A DNA stretch of 64,000 nt from Agaribacterium haliotis (lineage in GTDB: Bacteria; Pseudomonadota; Gammaproteobacteria; Pseudomonadales; Cellvibrionaceae). Made by a program: the position numbers and the translations under genes. This document shows, piece after piece, positions 18,622-26,155 of the stretch. Location: NCBI RefSeq assembly GCF_002312815.1, contig NZ_NKQJ01000001.1:248126-312125 (forward strand), in the 5' to 3' direction. Within the stretch, counting starts at the first letter, position 1. Every line of letters begins with the position of its first letter. Under the pieces are notes generated by a model. That model had not been told where the DNA came from. It saw only the letters and a program-made list of their open reading frames with translations, and searched no databases.

Positions 18622-19011
18622 CTAACCGAGCGCGTTCAGTAAATGCATCTCACCGTCTTGCTCAAGACGCCGGGCCAACTCCAAAAAGATGTCCTCGGGA
18701 ATCTGACGGATCAATTCTCCTGAATCGCTATCGACAACACGAATAATGGTGCGGTCCAATTCTTCATCAACACTAAATTGCAGATCGCGCTGTACATTCT
18801 GTACATAGTCATTGACTCTGGCGACCTCTTGCTTGAGGTCAAGCTCACTTGCCGGCTTGGCTTGCTCTGCTTCGTTGGCCTTGTCTTGAACCGCTTGTGC
18901 AGCCGAAGCTGCTTGCGATGGCGGCTGCTCTTTAGCATCTGCTGCCCCCTTAGATGAAGAAGAACCTATCACAGCCTGCAGGGCTGCTTGTCCTAGCCTT
19001 ACTTCATTCAT
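18622..19011 (-). CDS. flaG: Flagellar protein FlaG
   Basis: 129 residues. The C-terminal two thirds carry the FlaG domain: VNDYVQNVQRDLQFSVDEEL, then IRVVDSDSGELIRQIPEDIFLELARRL in two conserved strands and a helix. The first ~50 residues are Ala/Gln/Lys-rich and likely disordered. FlaG tunes filament length in several polar-flagellate bacteria. It follows a flagellin gene by 70 bases, with an AGAGGTGA ribosome site and a UUCG-capped hairpin in the gap, so its level may be set against that of flagellin from the same message. Confidence 0.93.
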   Translation of the reverse strand: MNEVRLGQAALQAVIGSSSSKGAADAKEQPPSQAASAAQAVQDKANEAEQAKPASELDLKQEVARVNDYVQNVQRDLQFSVDEELDRTIIRVVDSDSGELIRQIPEDIFLELARRLEQDGEMHLLNALG

Positions 19012-19030
19012 GGGTCACCTCTCTGCGTCA

Positions 19031-19056
19031 AAGCCGGTGACCGAAGTCACCAGCTT
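19031..19056 (-). terminator. UUCG-capped hairpin between fliC and flaG
   Basis: On the message GGTGAC-UUCG-GTCACC forms a 6-bp stem closed by a C(UUCG)G tetraloop, extended by AAGC/GCTT across one mismatch. No T-run follows. It starts about 25 bases past the fliC stop. More likely a 3' stabilising or partial-attenuation structure than a full terminator. Confidence 0.5.
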
Positions 19057-19081
19057 AATTGCTCCCAGTCCTACTTCATCA

Positions 19082-20860
19082 CTACTGCAGCAGTGACAAT
19101 ACTTGCTGAGGCCTTGCATTGGCCTGGGCCAGCATGGCCTGAGAGGCTTGTTGCAGTACCTGAGCGCGACTCAGTTGAGCGGTTTCAGCGGCAAAGTCGG
19201 CATCGACAATTCGAGAGCGCGCGGCCGAGGTTTTTTCGCTGACGTTACTCAAGTTCGAGACGGTGAAATCGAGGCGGTTGTTGACCGCACCGAGCTCTGA
19301 ACGAGTGGTGTTGATCTGCTCAAGCGCGGTATCAATCACTTCGATCGCCGCTTGCGCACCCGCTTCTGTAGAAATATCTACATCCGATACCGCGTTGCCC
19401 TGAAACTCCGAGGAATTGGTTTCGATCAAACCGTAGGCGGTGAGAATCTCATCCATGGTGCCCAAGGTGTCGGTAAACTCGATCGAAATCTCCGAGCCAT
19501 CTACCGAGTTCAGCGAGATTGCCGTACCGCTTGATGTCGCCACCACACCGTGGTCAGCAGATTTCAAGTTAATGGCGTCAACCATATTGGTCAGCTGAGT
19601 GGCGAGCGTGGCACTACCGGTCACAGCACCGATTTCAACGCCGTTGATGGTCATGTCACCTTCAACAAGATCCAGGGAGTTTGCAGTGATCGCCGTCGCG
19701 CCGGTGATATTGCCGTCAGTGCGCGCTTGCAGACCAATGTCACCAGACATATCAGCAGTGATCGCCGAACCGTAAACAACATCAATATTGTCGACCGAAT
19801 CATCGGTAATGGTCAGCTCGAGCTGAGCTTGCTGCGCCGTGGCGGTTGTTACACCAATGGCATCGGCCGAGACCACACCGCTTTCGGTGACGGTAATGGT
19901 TTCAGCGGTTGAACTAGAAAGCACTAAACGGCCATCATCGTTAAGGCTGGCTTCAATATCGGCACCACCTAACTCGTTCACCTTGTCGACAAACTCTTCC
20001 ATGCTGCCGGTATCGCCGACTTGCAGAGTTGTGGTTGTGCCGTCTTGACGAAGAATCGCCAGCTGCACGTAGTCTGTGCCGCGAATAACACCGTTGCCGT
20101 CGCTATCTGCTGTCAGCGATACAAACGCCGAAGCCTCAACACCGGATACAGCTTCATTAATAGTGCTGAGTTTGTCTTCTAGAGTCGCACCTACGGTGGC
20201 GTCAGTCAGGTCACCGACATCTTGATCGTTAATGGTCAAAGTCAAGTTGGCAGCGCCGGTAACTTCGTTTAACGCTTCAGAAAGGTCGGCAACTGCACCG
20301 CCTACGGTTTGCGCAGATTCAGTACCGACGATATCCGCAGAGGCCGCACCACCTAAGTTATCAGCATCGAGCTGACCAACGGTAAAGCTAATGGTCTGAT
20401 TGGCATCGGAGCCCACTTGCAGGCTGACATCACCTAAGGTGCCGTCGAGAATATTTTGGCCGTTAAATGAGGTTGTCTCTGCAATTCGGTCAATTTCTGC
20501 TTTGAGCTGCTGAACCTCAGCATCCAGGGTTGCGCGGTCGGTATCTGAATAAATGCCGTTCGACGATTGAATGGCCAGCTCACGCATACGCTGGAGGATG
20601 TTAGTTGTCTCATCCAGGGCACCTTCAGCCGTTTGAATCAGTGAGACACCGTCGTTTGCATTCCGGATAGCTTGATCCAGACCGCGAATCTGAGACGTTT
20701 GACGGTTAGAAATCGCAAGGCCGGCTGCATCATCGGCCGCCGAGTTAATGCGCCTACCCGATGCGAGTCGCTCACTTGCCTTATCCAGTTCCATACCGGA
20801 CTGAAGCAGCTGACGCTGGGCGTTCAGTGAGGAGATATTACTGTTAACAACTAAAGGCAT
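19082..20860 (-). CDS. fliC: Flagellin, sigma-28-type gene
   Basis: 592 residues. The N-terminal D0/D1 region (MPLVVNSNISSLNAQRQLLQ, then GRRINSAADDAAGLAISNR, NDGVSLIQTAEGALDET) and the C-terminal D1/D0 region (TRSELGAVNNRLDFT, SRIVDADFAAETAQLSRAQV, ending QQVLSLLQ) are conserved. The centre (about 180-500) is a long variable, Thr/Ala/Asp-rich outer region. Flagellins are exported through the hollow flagellum and form the filament. Its promoter is sigma-28 type, unlike that of the other flagellin in the window. Six bases before the ATG there is a GGGAGG ribosome site. Confidence 0.97.
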   Translation of the reverse strand: MPLVVNSNISSLNAQRQLLQSGMELDKASERLASGRRINSAADDAAGLAISNRQTSQIRGLDQAIRNANDGVSLIQTAEGALDETTNILQRMRELAIQSSNGIYSDTDRATLDAEVQQLKAEIDRIAETTSFNGQNILDGTLGDVSLQVGSDANQTISFTVGQLDADNLGGAASADIVGTESAQTVGGAVADLSEALNEVTGAANLTLTINDQDVGDLTDATVGATLEDKLSTINEAVSGVEASAFVSLTADSDGNGVIRGTDYVQLAILRQDGTTTTLQVGDTGSMEEFVDKVNELGGADIEASLNDDGRLVLSSSTAETITVTESGVVSADAIGVTTATAQQAQLELTITDDSVDNIDVVYGSAITADMSGDIGLQARTDGNITGATAITANSLDLVEGDMTINGVEIGAVTGSATLATQLTNMVDAINLKSADHGVVATSSGTAISLNSVDGSEISIEFTDTLGTMDEILTAYGLIETNSSEFQGNAVSDVDISTEAGAQAAIEVIDTALEQINTTRSELGAVNNRLDFTVSNLSNVSEKTSAARSRIVDADFAAETAQLSRAQVLQQASQAMLAQANARPQQVLSLLQ

Positions 20861-21211
20861 GGTGAGCCTCCCAAAATAAGTTTCCGAGAACCTATCTAAT
20901 GAGACAGGTTTATTATCACGAAGGGTTACATCCCACTTCGCACTGCTTAGTTTTTCGGCTTATTTACGGGGAACTTTAGGCTTATTTTGAAACTTATTAT
21001 TTAGCGGCAACACGTGTAAAGGCGGCCCACATCCAAAACAATATAAACCTTATTTTTCAATAACTTAAGTAGGGACAGCAGCGAATGACAAGCCATAAGC
21101 TAAGCCTGCTGCAAAACTTCGGCAAAAAAATAAAATAGAATTAGTAGGCATAACAAAATCAGTTTACGAACACAAAAGAAATATCGAAATACACTTTAAC
21201 ACTTCTCTGCA
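20861..21211 (-). promoter_or_regulatory. Intergenic region upstream of sigma-28 fliC
   Basis: 351 bases between the methyltransferase and fliC. The clear signal is a sigma-28 promoter at 20952-20978 on the minus strand: TAAAGTTC, 11 bases, GCCGAAAA (three mismatches in sixteen, exact spacing), giving a leader of about 85 bases. A much weaker sigma-54-like site (21080-21095) was not accepted. I see no terminator for the methyltransferase gene in it. Confidence 0.82.
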
Positions 21212-22849
21212 TTAACGCTTTTCACACCAAAAGTGATACATGCCTATAGATGTGGATGGTGCTGTTTTCTCAAACTCGTGCCAATTCTCCAGTTTCAATC
21301 GCGCCCCTGTTTCGGGAAAGGCGCGATCAAACTGCGCAAGACTCGCCTCGGGAGCCTCTACTTTTAGCAACTTAAGCCCCAGTTTATCCAGCGCCTCTTT
21401 CACCCCGAGCCAGCTGTACTGATGTTCACACTCGTGAAATATCAAATCTCGGCATTCACTGAGCGACCAGAAATCTCGACACTGGGTGATTGTTGAATCG
21501 GGCTCACGCTGCATTAGAACCTGGCGATACTTTTTAATATCCGAGGCCGAAGACGATAAGCCGGCCTGATGCACAAACGCGCGCTGGCGGCGAATCTCGG
21601 CTCTGGCAATCGCACTGTAAAGCGCGATGCTCATAACACCGCCGTCTCGCAGCAATCGGGTCAGTACCTGCCAGCCCTGCAAAGGGTCGTTTAAATGGTG
21701 TAACACACCACTGCAAACAACAAAGTCAAAATCCTGCTTAAGGCAAGCCGCATCTAAGAGATCTACTTGAGCAAAGTCAACGTTGTCAATACGCAATTTT
21801 TCAGACATACGCTTGCCATAACTCAAGCTCGCCAGACTGAGATCAATCGCAGTAACGTGAGTATTCGTAAGTTGCGCAGCAAGAGATAGGGGCTGAGAGC
21901 CAGTGCCACAGCCTGCCACCAAAATATCAACACGCTTATTGTCGAGAAATGAAAAACGAGCCCCCGGCAGCGTTTTGTTAAAATATGCCTTGCTCGTCTG
22001 AGCTTTGTCCAGGCGCAAACGCTGCCAGCGCGGATAAGGATGCTGCTCATATTGCGCTTGTACTTTGGCCGACACAGCCGATAGTGAATCCATATATGAC
22101 GGAATCGTCTCTCTTAACCGAGCTTCATGCAGTTTCGCTTGCACGGTTAACGCCAAGGCCGGAAGCAGAATATTCGGCCACTGCTGCCGGCTAAATTCAT
22201 ATAGCTGATAGTTTTGCCACAACTCTTCTAAGGGCATATAAAGAGCCAGCATTAAAATCAGCAAATTGCTTTTTTCTGGCTCCCAGGCAGGCTGCTTTGA
22301 CGACAATAGCAACAACTGATGAAGGCCCTGAACAAGTTCTTGCTCTATCGGGCTCACAGCCCATAAATATTCATTTTTTATCAGTTGTAGCAGCAAGTGA
22401 GACGCAAGATCGATTTCGCCGTGATTTAATGCGCCTTCAGCGCCAAGTTTCATTAATAAAGCATGGCGAAGCTTTGATAAAAGATGTTCAAGCGCAATAT
22501 TGCTGCACAGCATGCTTTTCAGAAAGGGCTTTAATAAATCATTTTTGAGCGACTGTTCAATCAAATTATCGGCATCAGCGTTTAACTCATCGACAAGTAT
22601 TTGACCGAGCAAAGCGGTCAAACGACTGACATCCAACGAGTCCAGTTCAAGCAGTTGCAGCAGTGCTCGCCTGGTTTGTGCATCAACGTCACTGGGTTTT
22701 AAGTGGCTTAAAAAGAAAACCTGAGTATTAAGATCCGTATCGGGGAGTCGCCCCTGAAGTTGGCGGCGAATATTTATTTTTGCGCACGACACATAGTCTT
22801 TATTAAGACAGTGCTTGAGCAGTGCTTTATCTTCCTGAGTTTCGATCAT
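21212..22849 (-). CDS. SAM-dependent methyltransferase of the flagellin locus
   Basis: 545 residues. The first ~240 are Leu-rich helices of TPR-like or HEAT-like character without a clear repeat. A PYPRW segment (about 266-275, QYEQHPYPRW) introduces a class I methyltransferase domain: motif I ILVAGCGTGS (309-318), acidic strand-2 end TAIDLSLASL, and VVCSGVLHHLNDP as motif IV. It lies between the two flagellin genes, 65 bases after one of them, with a strong hairpin between. Methyltransferases at such places often modify flagellin or its glycan; the substrate here is unknown, and no glycosyltransferase or sugar-synthesis gene is beside it. Confidence 0.82.
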   Translation of the reverse strand: MIETQEDKALLKHCLNKDYVSCAKINIRRQLQGRLPDTDLNTQVFFLSHLKPSDVDAQTRRALLQLLELDSLDVSRLTALLGQILVDELNADADNLIEQSLKNDLLKPFLKSMLCSNIALEHLLSKLRHALLMKLGAEGALNHGEIDLASHLLLQLIKNEYLWAVSPIEQELVQGLHQLLLLSSKQPAWEPEKSNLLILMLALYMPLEELWQNYQLYEFSRQQWPNILLPALALTVQAKLHEARLRETIPSYMDSLSAVSAKVQAQYEQHPYPRWQRLRLDKAQTSKAYFNKTLPGARFSFLDNKRVDILVAGCGTGSQPLSLAAQLTNTHVTAIDLSLASLSYGKRMSEKLRIDNVDFAQVDLLDAACLKQDFDFVVCSGVLHHLNDPLQGWQVLTRLLRDGGVMSIALYSAIARAEIRRQRAFVHQAGLSSSASDIKKYRQVLMQREPDSTITQCRDFWSLSECRDLIFHECEHQYSWLGVKEALDKLGLKLLKVEAPEASLAQFDRAFPETGARLKLENWHEFEKTAPSTSIGMYHFWCEKR

Positions 22850-22866
22850 AGAGGAAATCCATAACC

Positions 22867-22902
22867 AGCGCCGCCTTATTTATTTTCATAGTCGGCGGCG
22901 CT
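22867..22902 (-). terminator. GC-rich hairpin between fliC and methyltransferase
   Basis: AGCGCCGCC and GGCGGCGCT form a perfect 9-bp stem around an 18-base AT-rich loop, 13 bases past the fliC stop. There is no T-run, so termination would be partial at best. It would let the abundant flagellin message end or be protected here while some transcription reaches the methyltransferase gene. Confidence 0.5.
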
Positions 22903-22914
22903 GCTGTGCTGCGT

Positions 22915-24678
22915 TTACCCTTGCAGCAACTGAAGTACCTGTTGAGGTTGGGCATTGGCCTGCGCCAGCATCGCCTGGGAGGCCTGCTGCAACACCTGCG
23001 CCCGACTTAATTCCGAGGTTTCGGCGGCAAAGTCGGCATCCATAATACGCGAGCGCGATGCTTCAGTTTTCTCAACAACATTTAACAAATTACCCATCGT
23101 AAATTCCAGGCGATTGGAAATTGCACCGAGCTGGGAGCGCGTATCATTAATAGTTTCCAGCGCTGTATCGATAATTGCTAAACTCTCCTGGGCGCCATCC
23201 ACAGTTGCGATCTGAATATCGGCCACTGAATTGCCCTGAGTCGCCGAGTTATTTGTTTCCAATAAACCCGTTGTGGTTGCGTTGGCCGCGCCGGTTAATT
23301 CAATGGTTATTTCTGTTCCGTCAACCGAGTTGAGCGACAACACACCATCGGCAGCCGTGCCACCCGCTGCAACCGTTGCCACAACACCGTGTTCGGCCGA
23401 TTTTGCATTAATTTGATCGGCGAGATTCTGCACCGTGGCAAAGGCATCTGCGCCGATCGCAACGGCGTCGATCGTAATGCCGTTAATAATCACATCACCT
23501 TCAGCTAACGCAGATTCCGTACCATCGGCCACCTCGATGCCCTGAATATCGCCGACCGCCGTGCGCGCATTCACACCGAGTTCCACTTCCGCACCGTTGG
23601 TCACAGCCGTGGTGCCATAGGCGATGGTCACACCGGTGCCGTCAGCGGAAGTAAAATCCAGCGACGCCTGGTAGGCCTGGTTAATCGCGATACCGGCCGA
23701 CGCTGTAATACCGGTATTGGCAGCCGTCGCACCGGTATAGGTTACGTTAATCGCCGCGCCGTCCGAATTTGATAACACAAGTAAGCCGGCATCGTTAATT
23801 TCACCGGTGACACTGCCGCCGGTAATTTCACCTACCCGCGCAGCCAGCTCATCCATACTGCCGGTATCGCCTATTTGATAGGTATTTATTGTGCCATCGA
23901 GTTGATGCACGGTGAGGTCCATCGTGTCGCCACCGCGGAGAATACCGGTACCGGTCGACGCGGCGACAATTTCGGTAAAGGCTGTTGTCGTCACCCCGCT
24001 AACATTGGTATTAAATAAATCTAACAGCTCTTGCATATTGGTTGCCGAGCTGAGATCACCAACGTCCTGACCGTTAATTTCCAAGGTGTTGGTACCGGTG
24101 CCGTCGATAGTCATTGCCGTCGGATCAACACTCATCGTTGTGCCCACGATATCGCCACCGGCATCGCCGCCTAAGGTATTAATATCCATTGCTGGAATAT
24201 TCATCGTGATGGTTTCATAGGCTTGCGAGCCAACCTGTAGATCCACTTCGCCGAGGCTGCCATCGAGCAATAACTGACCGTTAAATGACGTCGACGTGGC
24301 GATACGATCGAGCTCCGCTTTTAATTGCTGAACTTCAGCATCGAGTGTTTGCCTGTCGACATCGGCGTAAATACCGTTTGCCGATTGAATGGCCAGCTCG
24401 CGCATACGCTGCAAAATATTGGTTGTTGCATCCATGGCCCCTTCGGCTGTTTGAATCAGTGACACGCCGTCGTTTGCATTTCTCACCGCCTGATTAAGAC
24501 CGCGAATTTGCGAGGTCATGCGATTGGAAATAGCCAAACCTGCAGCGTCGTCGGCCGCAGTATTAATTCTACGCCCCGATGCCAAACGCTCCATGGCCTG
24601 ACTCATATCATTGCCAGATTGAATGAGCTGGCGCTGAGAATTTAGCGCAGCCACGTTTGTGTTGATAACAAGAGGCAT
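22915..24678 (-). CDS. fliC: Flagellin, sigma-54-type gene
   Basis: 587 residues. The N-terminus (MPLVINTNVAALNSQRQLIQ, GRRINTAADDAAGLAISNRM) and the C-terminus (SRIMDADFAAETSELSRAQV, ending QQVLQLLQG) are close to the other flagellin, while the Thr/Gly/Ala-rich centre differs. It is preceded by a sigma-54-like site and has no sigma-28 -10 box in its 199-base upstream region. That pattern is known from Vibrio, where one sigma-54-driven flagellin is the core subunit made first and the others depend on sigma-28. It may therefore form the hook-proximal part of the filament (inference). Confidence 0.97.
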   Translation of the reverse strand: MPLVINTNVAALNSQRQLIQSGNDMSQAMERLASGRRINTAADDAAGLAISNRMTSQIRGLNQAVRNANDGVSLIQTAEGAMDATTNILQRMRELAIQSANGIYADVDRQTLDAEVQQLKAELDRIATSTSFNGQLLLDGSLGEVDLQVGSQAYETITMNIPAMDINTLGGDAGGDIVGTTMSVDPTAMTIDGTGTNTLEINGQDVGDLSSATNMQELLDLFNTNVSGVTTTAFTEIVAASTGTGILRGGDTMDLTVHQLDGTINTYQIGDTGSMDELAARVGEITGGSVTGEINDAGLLVLSNSDGAAINVTYTGATAANTGITASAGIAINQAYQASLDFTSADGTGVTIAYGTTAVTNGAEVELGVNARTAVGDIQGIEVADGTESALAEGDVIINGITIDAVAIGADAFATVQNLADQINAKSAEHGVVATVAAGGTAADGVLSLNSVDGTEITIELTGAANATTTGLLETNNSATQGNSVADIQIATVDGAQESLAIIDTALETINDTRSQLGAISNRLEFTMGNLLNVVEKTEASRSRIMDADFAAETSELSRAQVLQQASQAMLAQANAQPQQVLQLLQG

Positions 24679-24743
24679 AGTGTTCTCCTACAACCTTTAG
24701 TCAATTATCCCCACCAAAAAAATGATGGATTTGCCTGTTTAAT

Positions 24744-24759
24744 AGCCAGCCTCGTGCCA
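24744..24759 (-). promoter_or_regulatory. Sigma-54 promoter of the first flagellin gene
   Basis: Minus-strand TGGCACGAGGCTGGCT: perfect -24 TGGCACG, correct spacing, -12 box TGGCT with one mismatch to TTGCT. It lies 66 bases upstream of the ATG at 24678. Confidence 0.68.
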
Positions 24760-24845
24760 ACTATATTTTTCTCTTTATTTTCAACAACTTAAAAAACAAA
24801 CAAACAAATAATTTACAACTTAGAGCAAGACAAAAATAAAGAGAG

Positions 24846-24871
24846 ACAAAAGTTTGCCGCTCAAGCGGCAA
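24846..24871 (-). terminator. Terminator of the flgFGHIJKL operon
   Basis: TTGCCGCT and AGCGGCAA form a perfect 8-bp stem with a two-base loop, starting seven bases past the flgL stop, followed on the minus strand by CTTTTGTC. The T-run is short but the location is right. Confidence 0.68.
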
Positions 24872-24877
24872 GAGCTT

Positions 24878-26137
24878 TCACAGGCGCTCAAACAAACTCA
24901 GACGACTTACACGAGTAAATGCAGTTTGTGCCGCCTGCAAAATTAAAGATTCAGCAGATAAACGCGTCGATGCTTCGGCGTAATCCACATCGCGCAACTG
25001 GGCAATTAATTCTTGGATAACTAGCGTCGCATCGGTGTGCAGGCTTTCCGTGCTTTCGAGCGTATTGACGCGCGCGCCAACCTTAGAGGAAACTTCGAGC
25101 ACACTGGTTTGTGCATTGCCTAAATTTGCAATGGTATCGCCAACCGTATCTTCCAGCGCATTGCGGCTTTGCTCTGAGCCGTCGAAGTTTTTCATTACTT
25201 CACTAAAGCGCGCAACGGTTGTTAGCAAATCCTGTTTATCAGTACTTTCAACTAAGAATTTATCACCCGCATTAAACGGCGTTTGTGACGCAGGGCTGCC
25301 AATAATACGAAAACTAAGGCCCGCCACATTAATATCGGCGCCCGGCGTATAGGGCTGATCGGCCGCAACAATACGCCCGGTTGAGCGCTCAGTAACCGTA
25401 AAATTTTTCCCGGCAGGAATAATATTGCTATCGAGATTAAAACTAATGACTAAATCTTCGGGGTAAAGCTGCTCAAATGCGGCCCTGTCAACCACCGAAC
25501 CTATGGAGATTGTCGCCGGCGGCTGGGCGCGATTACTGGCCGAGGCACTGGTGGCAATCTCGGGCCGGTTACTCTGTATATCAACAAATAAATCTTTACC
25601 AGAATCCCCGGAGGCTACCGTGGTATTGTTGGCAACTTTAACAAACTTCTGCCCTTCATCACCGACATAAGTAAACCCCGTTTGCACACTGCCCACAAAA
25701 GGCTCTGTGGTACTTTTATAACCGCCAAAAATATAATCGCCATTGGCATTTTTTGAATTCATCAGGCTCTGTAGCTCGTCAACCCTGGCATCAACCTCAT
25801 TGGCTAACGAGGTGTATTCACTCGGGCTGAGTGTGGCGCTGTTACCTGCTTGAACGGCCAGCTCCTGTACACGCTGTATTATATTCAACACACCATCCAG
25901 AACGGCTTCTTCGATGGTCAAATCATTTTTTGCAATGCTGATATTGGTTCGATATTGCTCGGTAATCGCCAGCTCTTCGGTTAGCGCCAAAATTTTTGTC
26001 GACGCAACAGGATCATCCGAAGGTTCAAGTACACGCCGCCCCGTACTTAATTGTTCCTGAGTTTTCACCATGGCCTTGCTTGCATCAGCCATGCTGTTAT
26101 TGGCAATATTAAAAATTTGTTGGGTTGAAATACGCAT
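24878..26137 (-). CDS. flgL: Hook-filament junction protein FlgL
   Basis: 419 residues. The N-terminal flagellin-like helix (MRISTQQIFNIANNSMADAS, then LSTGRRVLEPSDDPVAS) and the C-terminal helix (RDVDYAEASTRLSAESLILQ, then FTRVSRLSLFERL) mark FlgL (HAP3). It forms the second junction layer between hook and filament. It begins 18 bases after flgK and ends the operon; a terminator follows at once. Somewhat longer than the 317 residues of the enteric protein. Confidence 0.96.
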   Translation of the reverse strand: MRISTQQIFNIANNSMADASKAMVKTQEQLSTGRRVLEPSDDPVASTKILALTEELAITEQYRTNISIAKNDLTIEEAVLDGVLNIIQRVQELAVQAGNSATLSPSEYTSLANEVDARVDELQSLMNSKNANGDYIFGGYKSTTEPFVGSVQTGFTYVGDEGQKFVKVANNTTVASGDSGKDLFVDIQSNRPEIATSASASNRAQPPATISIGSVVDRAAFEQLYPEDLVISFNLDSNIIPAGKNFTVTERSTGRIVAADQPYTPGADINVAGLSFRIIGSPASQTPFNAGDKFLVESTDKQDLLTTVARFSEVMKNFDGSEQSRNALEDTVGDTIANLGNAQTSVLEVSSKVGARVNTLESTESLHTDATLVIQELIAQLRDVDYAEASTRLSAESLILQAAQTAFTRVSRLSLFERL

Positions 26138-26155
26138 AGCGGCAACAGTTTTCCG

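Noticed and set aside
21080..21095. Sigma-54-like site (TGGCTTGTCATTCGCT, minus strand) upstream of the sigma-28 flagellin
   Set aside because: Spacing is right but both boxes are weak and it is over 200 bases from the gene; the sigma-28 promoter is far better.
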